Positions 8,948-17,600 of a DNA stretch of 64,000 nt are shown here, piece by piece (positions within the stretch are counted from its first letter, which is position 1; each line of letters opens with the position of its first letter). This DNA comes from Bacillota bacterium (lineage in GTDB: Bacteria > Bacillota > SHA-98 > Ch115). The stretch is from the NCBI GenBank assembly GCA_013178415.1, contig JABLXA010000006.1:1-64000 (forward strand), in the 5' to 3' direction. A program made the position numbers and the translations under genes. The notes beneath the pieces were generated by a model. That model did not search any database and had not been told where the DNA came from. It saw only the letters and a program-made list of their open reading frames with translations.

Positions 8948-10177
8948 ATGGAAAGGGAGAAACGATTCGGACCCTGGCTTGCCTGGAGAAGGATCTATCG
9001 CTCAAGCGCTTTAGTGACGATGGTTCTTGCAGGTGCCCTGATGTTGATAAGTTTTACTCCTTTCTTCATGGCCGCAGCGGAGGAAACCACCGCGCAATCG
9101 CCATATGGAGATATCGTCACCCTGGACCCCGATAGGACCGTCGACGATGATGCCTTTCTTGCTGGACGGGTAGTTCATGTACGCGGCAATGTGACTGGAG
9201 ACCTGTTTGGAATAGGAGACACCATCGAGACTTCCGGCAAGGTAGGAGGCGATGCTATCCTAATGGGCCGGACTATACGAGTTAGCGGAAGTGCTGATGG
9301 CGATATCCGGGCCTGCGCTCAGTATGTAACAGTAGATGGAAGCTCCAGGGGCAATATGTCAGTCGCAGGGCAAGCAGTCACCATCTCTGGCAATACCAGC
9401 GTAGGCAGGAACGCGCATCTTGCTGGAAATACCGTGGATGTGCTCGGGAATATCGCTGGGAATGCGAGAATTGGCGCGAGTAAAGTAACTATAATGGGCT
9501 CTATCGGGAAGGACTTGTTTGTCGATGCGGACGAGCTCATAATTGGCAGCAGGGCTCATATCGGGGGCAATGTGAACTACAGGGGCCCCAAACCCCCTAC
9601 AGTCGAAAGTGGCGCTACCATAGGCGGGGAAGTCAAACATACGGTCCCGCCGGGGAGAAAGGCGCCAACTCCGGCAGCAAGATTCTTCAGACACCTTCTT
9701 GACCTTATAAAGTTCGTGGTTCTTGGGCTCCTGGTCGCTCTATTTGCTTCGAAAGGCATAAAGGCCTTGATATCCACCGTGCGCCAGCGGGGACTTGTGA
9801 GTTTTGCCGCTGGGGTAGCGTCGACCATCGTGATTCCCCTGGCCCTCATCGTTCTCAGTGCCATCATCATAGGCACTTCAGCCGCATGGGTGCTGGCTGC
9901 GGGCTATTCCGCCGTGTTCATGTTTGCAATTTCCTTCTTCAAAGTCTTTATAGCTTTTCTGGTGGGCGAACCGCTGGCCAGGGCGATATTTCATAAAGAG
10001 GATGTGCCCCTCGTGCATTCAGCCATAATTGGCGGGATTGCCATATACCTGGTCACCCTGGTCCCGTATCTGGGCTTCGTTATTGGAGCCATCGGGATAT
10101 TCCTGGCCCTGGGGGCTTTACTCATATTGCTGAAAGATGCTGCCCTTTCATGGCCATTCGCAAAGAAGGCCGCCTGA
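8948..10177 (+). CDS. Polymer-forming (bactofilin-like) membrane protein
   Basis: The 409-residue protein starts 8 bases after AGGAGGTAAA. Residues 20-45 form a signal or membrane segment. Residues 55-235 are a run of short beta repeats with glycine/asparagine turns (VHVRGNVTGDLFGIGD, ILMGRTIRVSGSADGD and similar), the right-handed beta-helix pattern of bactofilin/polymer-forming cytoskeletal domains. The last 160 residues contain four or five transmembrane helices. Related Firmicute proteins are annotated as polymer-forming or hypothetical membrane proteins; the exact role is unknown. The repeats probably face outside, given the N-terminal signal. A TATAAT box at 8888-8893 may be the -10 element, without a clear -35. 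Confidence 0.8.
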   Translation: MEREKRFGPWLAWRRIYRSSALVTMVLAGALMLISFTPFFMAAAEETTAQSPYGDIVTLDPDRTVDDDAFLAGRVVHVRGNVTGDLFGIGDTIETSGKVGGDAILMGRTIRVSGSADGDIRACAQYVTVDGSSRGNMSVAGQAVTISGNTSVGRNAHLAGNTVDVLGNIAGNARIGASKVTIMGSIGKDLFVDADELIIGSRAHIGGNVNYRGPKPPTVESGATIGGEVKHTVPPGRKAPTPAARFFRHLLDLIKFVVLGLLVALFASKGIKALISTVRQRGLVSFAAGVASTIVIPLALIVLSAIIIGTSAAWVLAAGYSAVFMFAISFFKVFIAFLVGEPLARAIFHKEDVPLVHSAIIGGIAIYLVTLVPYLGFVIGAIGIFLALGALLILLKDAALSWPFAKKAA

Positions 10178-10193
10178 GAATAGAGTATCAATT

Positions 10194-10226
10194 GATCCCC
10201 GGCCATACTCATGAGGGCCGGGGATC
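10194..10226. terminator. Bidirectional hairpin terminator between convergent genes
   Basis: A perfect 11-base inverted repeat, GATCCCCGGCC (10194-10204) and GGCCGGGGATC (10216-10226), with an 11-base loop. It lies between the ends of the polymer-forming membrane protein gene and the thioredoxin reductase gene. There is no long T run on either side. Confidence 0.7.
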
Positions 10227-10231
10227 GATGA

Positions 10232-11272
10232 TCAGTGCGCTATGAGCTTTTCGGCTTCCACTGCCGCAATGGCTCCGTCGCTAACTGCCGTGACTATCTG
10301 CCTCAGTGTCTTCTGGCGAACATCGCCTGCGGCAAATATTCCTCCGATCTGAGTGCGCATTCGTTCGTCTGTGACAATGTATCCCTGCGCGCTGAGTGAC
10401 AAGAACCCCTTCAGAAATTCCGTGTTAGGCCTGGAACCCACATAGATGAAAACACCGTCTGCCAGAAGGTCTCGTTCGCTTCCATCCTTGGTGTTTCGGA
10501 GTCGTACGCCCTCCACCTTGTTCGTCCCCACTATCGTGGTTACCACTGAGTTCCATGCGAACTGGATTTTCGGATTATCGAACGCCCGCTGCTGGAGGAT
10601 CTTCGTCGCCCTCAGGACATCTCTCCTGTGAACTACCATTACCGTTTTGGCAAAACGTGTAAGGAAAATGGCTTCCTCAATGGCAGAATCTCCGCCTCCT
10701 ACTACAACCACCGATTTATCTCGAAAGAACGCCCCATCACATGTGGCGCAATAGGACACCCCGCGGCCCCGTAGCTCTGTCTCACCTGGGACACCGAGAC
10801 GAGCAGGTTCTGTGCCTGTGGCGATTATCACCGTTTTACCACGAATCTCGCCTGAAGTGGAAGCCACCACGAAAGGTCCCATCCATTCAATGGCAGATTC
10901 AGAAGAATCGATCCCTATAGAAGCCCCACTGCTCACATGGGCGCCGCCTGGCCCATCCCCGGCCTGTCCACAAGATTCAGCGCCATGAGAAGCCGACCGT
11001 TCCATCCTTATGCCCTGAACTTCACCAAAAGTCACCTCTGCCCCGAAAGCCTTCGCCTGCTCCTCCATCATTTGCATCAATTCCGGGCCTCCCACCCCAT
11101 CTGGAAAGCCGGGATAGTTTTCAACCCTAAAAGTCGTGGCGGCCTGCCCTCCGGTAGCGCCCCGTTCGAGAAGCACCGTTTTCAAATTAGCTCGTCCACC
11201 ATAAATAGCTGCAGCTAGGCCCGCCGGGCCTCCTCCCACCACTACTAGATCGTAAATATCCTGTGTAGACAT
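10232..11272 (-). CDS. trxB: Thioredoxin reductase (NADPH), with an extra loop
   Basis: This 346-residue flavoprotein reduces thioredoxin with NADPH in the cytoplasm. The FAD-binding GGGPAGLAAAIYGGRA lies at residues 13-28, the redox pair CATC at 175-178, the NADPH-binding GGGDSAIEEA just after it, and the late FAD motif FAAGDVR near 310. The family is normally 305-320 residues. The surplus is a low-complexity insertion at about 91-132 (rich in S, G, A and E) in the first FAD subdomain, just before the conserved VIIATG segment. The insertion keeps frame and the rest of the enzyme is intact, so activity is expected. It stands alone between dacF-like and the polymer-forming protein gene. Confidence 0.93.
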   Translation of the reverse strand: MSTQDIYDLVVVGGGPAGLAAAIYGGRANLKTVLLERGATGGQAATTFRVENYPGFPDGVGGPELMQMMEEQAKAFGAEVTFGEVQGIRMERSASHGAESCGQAGDGPGGAHVSSGASIGIDSSESAIEWMGPFVVASTSGEIRGKTVIIATGTEPARLGVPGETELRGRGVSYCATCDGAFFRDKSVVVVGGGDSAIEEAIFLTRFAKTVMVVHRRDVLRATKILQQRAFDNPKIQFAWNSVVTTIVGTNKVEGVRLRNTKDGSERDLLADGVFIYVGSRPNTEFLKGFLSLSAQGYIVTDERMRTQIGGIFAAGDVRQKTLRQIVTAVSDGAIAAVEAEKLIAH

Positions 11273-11359
11273 ATCGCCCTGCCGCGTATCGTGGCCAGCA
11301 CATTCAATCTGCCATCAGACTCCACAATTCGCGGCGTTCCTCCCTTCAGGTTGATTCTT

Positions 11360-12622
11360 TCATCGATTGCGCCAAGATAATCTTTCCAGCCAGAGGTTCC
11401 ATATCCGGCGACGCCCAACCGACCTCTCTGCTATAAGATCTACCGAAGCAATGGACTGATCGTCAAAGTAGACAACCAGACTTCCCAGCCTTTCACCGGC
11501 CTTGACAGGCGCCTTTACCGGTTCTTCTGCCATAATCTTGAGCTTTATAGCGCCAAGATCCCTTTTTCTTACCACCATCTGTAGGTCCCTCAACGGAACT
11601 ACGGGAACCTCACCCTCTAGGCCGCCCCTTACAGGTATCCTGGTGAGCGGTTGTCCCTTCTTGGCTAAGGTTGCAAGATGAAACTCCTTGAAAGCATAAT
11701 CAAGAAGCCGGGCAGAATCACTCCATCTAGCATCGCTATGCAGTACTACCGAGACATACTGGCAGCCATCTCTGGTTGCTGACGCCACCAAACAGTAACC
11801 AGCAGCCGAAGTAGTTCCCGTTTTTACCCCATCCGCCCCCTCAAAGCTCCACAAAAGGGCGTTGGTATTTGCCAGCTGTCGCTTGATCGCCCCCTCTTTC
11901 CCTTCAGATTCGATCATCGCCTCGCGAGTCCGCACTATCTCGGCAAATTCCGGGTACCTCAGGCCATAGCACGCCATAAGAGCCAGATCAAAGGCACTCG
12001 AATAATGATTTGGATGATGAAGGCCATGCGGATTCATAAAATGCGTATTTCGCGCACCCAGCTGGCGTGCCTTCTGATTCATCATTTCCACGAAAGCTTC
12101 CTGAGATCCGGCGATGTGCTCGGCTATAGCAACGCATCCATCATTTCCGGACCTCAACATCACGCCCTTAAGAAGGTCATAAAGCCGGATCTTCTCCCCC
12201 GGCCGCAGCCAGAGCGATGATCCCTCGATGCCGGCAGCCCTTTTACTTACAGTTACGATGGAATCGAGATCTCCTCTTTCGATGGCCAGCAGCGCGGTCA
12301 TGATCTTGGTTGTGCTGGCCGGAGGTCGCCTTACATGTTCATTCCTCGCATAAAGAACTGTACCGGTATTCCGCTCCACCAAGATAGCTGCGCCTGCCGT
12401 AATATACGGTCCTGACGCATAATCAGGGACATATACCACCTCCTGGTAGTCATCGGCATACCGGTACCGGCTGGATACTGACTGAAATCCCTGGGTATGA
12501 ACGAGAAGAACTATCATGGCAATCGCCATCATGCAAATAATGGCGCCCGTTATTGCTATTCGCCGGCAACTAATGAACATCCTCTCACCGAGGCACCCTC
12601 CGCCATACAAAATCCCCCGCAT
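11360..12622 (-). CDS. D-alanyl-D-alanine carboxypeptidase (penicillin-binding protein 5/DacF-like)
   Basis: This 420-residue class of enzyme trims the terminal D-alanine from peptidoglycan stem peptides. Residues 20-45 form an uncleaved or cleaved signal. The three active-site motifs are present: STTK (103-106), SGN (158-160) and KTG (267-269). The C-terminal 100 residues match the beta-rich PBP5 C-terminal domain and end with a basic amphipathic stretch (RRRIWNLWLERLSWRNR) suited to membrane association. The ATG at 12622 has GAGG 5 bases upstream; an inner ATG at 12580 is possible but has its site too close. In spore-formers, paralogues (DacB, DacF) act in cortex formation; which one this is cannot be said. 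Confidence 0.92.
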   Translation of the reverse strand: MRGILYGGGCLGERMFISCRRIAITGAIICMMAIAMIVLLVHTQGFQSVSSRYRYADDYQEVVYVPDYASGPYITAGAAILVERNTGTVLYARNEHVRRPPASTTKIMTALLAIERGDLDSIVTVSKRAAGIEGSSLWLRPGEKIRLYDLLKGVMLRSGNDGCVAIAEHIAGSQEAFVEMMNQKARQLGARNTHFMNPHGLHHPNHYSSAFDLALMACYGLRYPEFAEIVRTREAMIESEGKEGAIKRQLANTNALLWSFEGADGVKTGTTSAAGYCLVASATRDGCQYVSVVLHSDARWSDSARLLDYAFKEFHLATLAKKGQPLTRIPVRGGLEGEVPVVPLRDLQMVVRKRDLGAIKLKIMAEEPVKAPVKAGERLGSLVVYFDDQSIASVDLIAERSVGRRRIWNLWLERLSWRNR

Positions 12623-12850
12623 GTGCCTCGATGTAATGATATTCCGTATAGATCCTGTGAATGTCTCGTTTTTGACTCTATTCTTCCCGGAAAACCCCCT
12701 CCTCTACCCCATTTTACGAGGTGGCGGTGAATGCCGCACAAAGTGCCACCATGTCCATTCTCATGACAATGCTGCCCTAATGACATGAATGTCTATGTGC
12801 TCGGCCTCCTGATCAAATAATACCCGAATTAATCCCAAAGGATGAAGGCA

Positions 12851-12874
12851 GGAATTCGGATAGCATCGAATTCC
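12851..12874. promoter_or_regulatory. Perfect inverted repeat just upstream of the pilin-like operon
   Basis: GGAATTCG (12851-12858) and CGAATTCC (12867-12874) are separated by 8 bases. The repeat ends about 8 bases before the AAAGGAGGTGA ribosome-binding site of the next gene. It may be a protein operator or a 5' leader hairpin that controls access to the ribosome-binding site. Confidence 0.5.
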
Positions 12875-12897
12875 ATGGTAAAAGGAGGTGAGAAAGG

Positions 12898-13467
12898 ATG
12901 GAGTTTCTAAGGTATCGGCATGGCAAGATCAGGCTTGTCTTCTTCATCGTTTTGACCATAATCCCCCTGTACTTTCTTTTGATGCCTGCGGCTGTCAAGG
13001 CGGGGAATTCAACGGCCACCACATCAGTCATCTGCAATATTGCCAATGCTATCGAGACCGTTTTCCCGACGCAGGTAACTTTTGGCGATCTGACGCCCGC
13101 CACGGACGGATATCATACCACACAGGTCAGGGCAACCGTAAGGAGCAATGCATCATGGAAAATCACGATAAAGTGCGACCAGGCAGGCGGCAAAATGCGC
13201 GAATGGGATGGATCCTCATATGTGACGGATGGACGCAACCTGTCGCAACCATTGTGCTGGAAATTGGCAGATCAGCCTGAAAGCGCGTACAAAGCTCTAT
13301 CTAATGAAGAGGCTATCGTGCTCCCGGAGGCGGGAGCAACAGGAACGGCAGGCCGAATTATTTCGATTGACCTTGGCCAGAAGGCATCCTATGATGACCT
13401 GCGGCTGGCTTCAGCAGGAAGCAGTTATAGGATACTCATATCGTTTACGGCGACGCAGCTTTATTAG
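12898..13467 (+). CDS. Small secreted beta-rich protein, pilin-like
   Basis: This 189-residue protein is preceded by a near-perfect AAAGGAGGTGA site. Residues 1-37 are a signal peptide (basic start, long hydrophobic run, cleavage near VKAGNS). The mature part is beta-rich, with the pattern ICNIANAIETVFPTQVTFGDLTP, an alternating-strand middle with two further cysteines, and a final strand YRILISFTATQLY. The same plan (FGxxxP near the start, a YxxxxxFT strand at the end) is seen in the first 200 residues of the large protein two genes downstream. The plan recalls WxL or SCPU-type surface subunits, but I cannot assign a named family. As first gene of the operon it would supply the most abundant product, as expected for a structural subunit. 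Confidence 0.7.
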   Translation: MEFLRYRHGKIRLVFFIVLTIIPLYFLLMPAAVKAGNSTATTSVICNIANAIETVFPTQVTFGDLTPATDGYHTTQVRATVRSNASWKITIKCDQAGGKMREWDGSSYVTDGRNLSQPLCWKLADQPESAYKALSNEEAIVLPEAGATGTAGRIISIDLGQKASYDDLRLASAGSSYRILISFTATQLY

Positions 13468-13661
13468 GACATATCAGGGATTTGATGCCACTCCTCTATT
13501 GGATGAGACACTGCTCCAGGGGCCAAAGGAATCGGGGCTCCTCCTGGGATCGATGTCGCCGGGAGGGGTTCCCAAATTCCTGACTGACCTATCTTCGGGT
13601 TGGTTATGTAGGAAGGTGATGGATACCTCGAGTTTATTGGGATATGAAGGAGGAGTTGAGT

Positions 13662-14606
13662 TTGAGGAAATTCCTGTACCTAATTCCAATAGTGATATCT
13701 TTCATCATATCAGGAGAATTGGTGGATGCTGCATCAGTGGCAGTAAGTCCGACGAGGATCGAGCAATCGGTGAGAAATGGAGATTTGCTGGCGCCAATAA
13801 CTGTCACAAATACGGGGGAGGAGCCTCTCTTTATCCATGCATACGTTGGACCGGGAGGACATGATGTACATGGTGCTCCGCTTTTCCTGGGCAGCCGCGA
13901 TATAGAGAAAGACAGGGAGGCTGGTGAAACGGGAGCGCGGAATGAATCGTCCGGCCACTATGAGTCCAAATCTGGTATTGAGTTGCTGCAAGATGAATTC
14001 CTCCTCTCACCTGGAGATTCGGCTGAGATACTGGCTAGAGTGGATGTGCCGGATGATATGTGCGGCGGAATCTACCCCATCATTTATCTCGAATGTTCCC
14101 CGCGAGGAACAAGGAAGAAAGCGGAGGTAGCTGCCACGTCACGCATAGCGATCCTGACCATTCTTACTCTTCCTGGAAGAGCGTATGCAAAGATCTTGGC
14201 CAAAGAGTTGAGGATCACACAGCTTGATTCTTCAGATTCCGTAGGGATCGAGCTCATCGTCGAAAATATCGGCAACACCCACTCATATGCGCTGGCATTT
14301 GCCGAGATAATCGGCCCTTCGGGGGAAGTGGCTGGCAGCTTGCCCCTCGACCCGACCCTTGTGCTGCCGGGCCGTTCAAGGGCGCTCAAAGGCATATGGA
14401 AACCTGCGACCCTCATTCCGGGTGAATATCTGGTCAAGGCAAGCATCGCCAACCAGGATCAGTGGAATGGGCCCAATAGCGGAACCCTTGGGTCAAGCAC
14501 TCTGCGAGAACAGGGTCTCTCGTGCATCTCGAGATCATTTACCATTAGAAAGCGATTAGCTATGCAACCAGAAGGGGGAGGAATGGCGCTTTCTTCCCAG
14601 CGATGA
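13662..14606 (+). CDS. Secreted two-Ig-domain chaperone-like protein
   Basis: The protein is about 314 residues. I chose the TTG at 13662 because AAGGAGG lies about 8 bases upstream and the product then begins with a clean signal peptide (MRKFLYLIPIVISF). The mature protein opens with VAVSPTRIEQSVRNGD and ITVTNTGEEPLFIHAYV, the N-terminal strand pattern of PapD-like and WxL-interacting (DUF916-like) domains. A second Ig-like domain (VENIGNTHSYALAFAEI, then PGRSRALKGIW) follows at about 190-290. Unlike Gram-positive WxL-interacting proteins it has no C-terminal membrane anchor, so it is probably soluble and periplasmic or extracellular. Its end overlaps the next start by 4 bases (ATGA), so the two are coupled. 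A chaperone role is inference. Confidence 0.75.
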   Translation: MRKFLYLIPIVISFIISGELVDAASVAVSPTRIEQSVRNGDLLAPITVTNTGEEPLFIHAYVGPGGHDVHGAPLFLGSRDIEKDREAGETGARNESSGHYESKSGIELLQDEFLLSPGDSAEILARVDVPDDMCGGIYPIIYLECSPRGTRKKAEVAATSRIAILTILTLPGRAYAKILAKELRITQLDSSDSVGIELIVENIGNTHSYALAFAEIIGPSGEVAGSLPLDPTLVLPGRSRALKGIWKPATLIPGEYLVKASIANQDQWNGPNSGTLGSSTLREQGLSCISRSFTIRKRLAMQPEGGGMALSSQR

Positions 14607-17600
14607 CCGTGGGAAGGAATCTGCGCCGCAGAACCGTGAGAACGATCTGGGTAATGCTCTTTCTCTGCCTATTACACCATATGCTGGCTTCTCCAATTCC
14701 GGCGCTGGCTGCAGCGGAAGGCAAATCCGTGGGGGGAGACAGGATTGCCTCAAGGGGAGAACTAATTCTGGATGGTAATGTGCCTACCCTTGATTTTGGC
14801 CAGATCAGCCCCCTCACCTCCCCGGCGATATGGACCCGAGCAATTCACCTGGAGGTCCTGGGATCTGGCGAGCCCTGGACGCTCTATGTGCAATCTAGAG
14901 GCGATTTCGCTATACCAGGCAGATCCCAGACCATGCCGGTTTCCCGTTTAAAATGGGCGCGCGCGGTTGAAGGGGTTCCACCCAATTGGTCGCCAGTGAC
15001 AACATCTGCGCAGGAAGTAGCAAGGGGGAGTTCTACCGGTTCGCCTAACAGGACAGAAGTCTGGCTCGACCTCAGGCTTGATGCTGCATGGGACGATCCA
15101 GTTCCAGCACCAGGGGAGAAATATCGCGGAGAATTGCTATTCACGGTCAGCGCCGGGGAACTCAAATCCAATTTCGTTTTTCCGAACCCCTTCTCCCCAG
15201 CCCTGGATCACTATGTCACTATAAGGTATTTCCATACAGGCAGCGTGCCCAACCCCACATATGCTAAATTTACGATTCGCAATTCCGAGGGGCGACTGGT
15301 CTTCCAAAAAGGAGAAACCGTCTACAACGATGCCTGGCAGGACTTTGTCTGGCCAGGCCAGAATATGGTCGGGAAACCTGTCCCTGATGGGACATATAGC
15401 TTTAGCGTGAGTGACCAGAATAACCTAATTCATGCGGCGGGGACGATAATCCTCCAGAATAGTGCGCCTACCGGGGGTACATCGAAAATCCGGGGACGGG
15501 TATCAGATTCCATAAGCGGGGATGGACTCCCTGGAGTCATCATGAAGCTATATACGTCCAGCCATAAGGAAGTGGCAGCGACCAGAACCCAAATGGATGG
15601 CACATTTATCTTCGGTTCTATCCCGCAGGGTCAATATTATATCGAGGCCACTCTACCCGGATATGTCCCGTATACAAGCCCCCTCATCAGTCTAGGGGCA
15701 GGGGAAGATAAACAGTTCAACATTACCCTTTCATCAAACTCGGCCCTTTTCTTAACCGCGGAGGTTCATCCTCAAGATGTGACTCCAGGGGACATGATCA
15801 CGTGCAAGGGAATTGTTGAGAATGTTGGAACCAGGCCCCTGAAGGAAGTCGTTCTGGAAGATCTGTCTGGCTGGCCATTTGAACCCCTGACCCATGTCGA
15901 AGAGCACCCAACCCTAATTCAGCGCATAGGTCGGCTGGAAGTTGGAGAGAAAAAGGCAGTAGAATTCAAGATGACGGTGCATCCCAATGCTGAGCCAGGC
16001 ATATATTTCTGTCATTTGACTGTCAAAGCCGCGGCAGTCAAACCGGGAGGACATGGGCTCAAAATGATCGAACAATCAGCCCGGGCGAAAGTGAAGATAA
16101 GGCCCGGGGTCTTTGATAGATCAGGCATTGTGATGGGCAGGGCCTTCCTTGATTTTGACGGAGATGGGACACTCGATGATGGAGAATCGCCTGCAGCCGG
16201 AATGTCGATCACGACCCAGCTTGGACATCGAGTTAAAACAGGGTCAACAGGTGAATTCACCATTAAGGGCCTAACCCCTGGCATGTACGCCATTAGGCCA
16301 GTTCCCTGCAATGATCTGCAGGCCTTCGATGCCATCGTTGTCGATGTGCCACAAAGCGGTGGAATAGTAATGGCCGAAATCCCTATCCGTAAGACTGGCC
16401 AGGAGCCAGATCAAGTCAACACCTTGATACATGGCCGGAATGGCGAACTCAATCTCGATATCCTAGCGGCTGGAGATTTAATGATAGGGGCAGCTCTTGA
16501 TGCGCCAGGGGGCCCGTCGCCTTCTCCGCTGAAAGGAAGGCTCTCCGGGACCTTGACCATTAAGGGGTCGGCCCCAGATTGGCTGCGCTCAGAGTACGAC
16601 CTGAGATTGACTCTGGATTCCCGGGGGCTTATCCCTGCCAGCGCACAAGACGACGCCGACGCCAACCTCATAGGTTCCCCTCTAGATCTATTCGACGAAG
16701 ATTCATATAGCCTGAGATATGCTGACCCTATGTATTGGGCGCTGAATGTGAAGGCAAATGCGAACACGGATCAGGGCGACCTGATTTTCAAGGCAGGGCA
16801 CATTACACTCGACCAGGCTACACGGAATGGGGCCCACGATCCATCCAGTGCATGGCTTCCTTCGCAGGGAACAACGCCTTTGCCATCCTGTTCGCGACTA
16901 CCTGCCTCAATAGACGGCATTGGCATGGAGTTCAGGTCAAAAGAAGCCCAGGGCAATATGAGCGCGAGGTTCGGCTCCTTTCTGGGAACTCCGCGCACGG
17001 TGAACATCACAGATAGACTTCCGGGAACCGGAGGTCCCGGTCCATACAGGTTGAGGAATATTCCCATAACCGCCGGCTCCGAAAAAATTCATGTTGAGGC
17101 GCGCGACCCTAATAGCATGTCTCTCGCCTATACACTGACTCCACGTTATACCATCGATTATGCCACAGGAAGCGTAACCTTTGATCGTTCCATCGGAAAG
17201 ATGGATAGCGCAGGGAATTTGATGATCATCGTAGCTTCCTATGAGAGCATGGTGGAGCGAGGGAATCCCGCTTTTATGATAGGCGGGGCAAAGTTTGAGT
17301 TGAGTCGGGAAAACCCGGGGGATTCAACGGGCTTTTCAGCGGGATTAGGACTATCTCTTCCTTTATCCCAATGCTATCTTGCGGATACAACCTTTGATAT
17401 GCCGAGCATATTTGACGCATCAGTCAAGTTTAAGCCTTTCGGCAATCTTTCATTGAATGGCGAATTCACGCGGTCGCTGGATAGGCTTTGGTCTGTAGGG
17501 CTCCTGGCAAATCCTTCAAAGGCCCTGGAGATACGCCTGAAATCAGGTATCCAGGAGATCCCGACTCCAACGCCGGATTCTGTAGCTTCGCCATGGGCCC

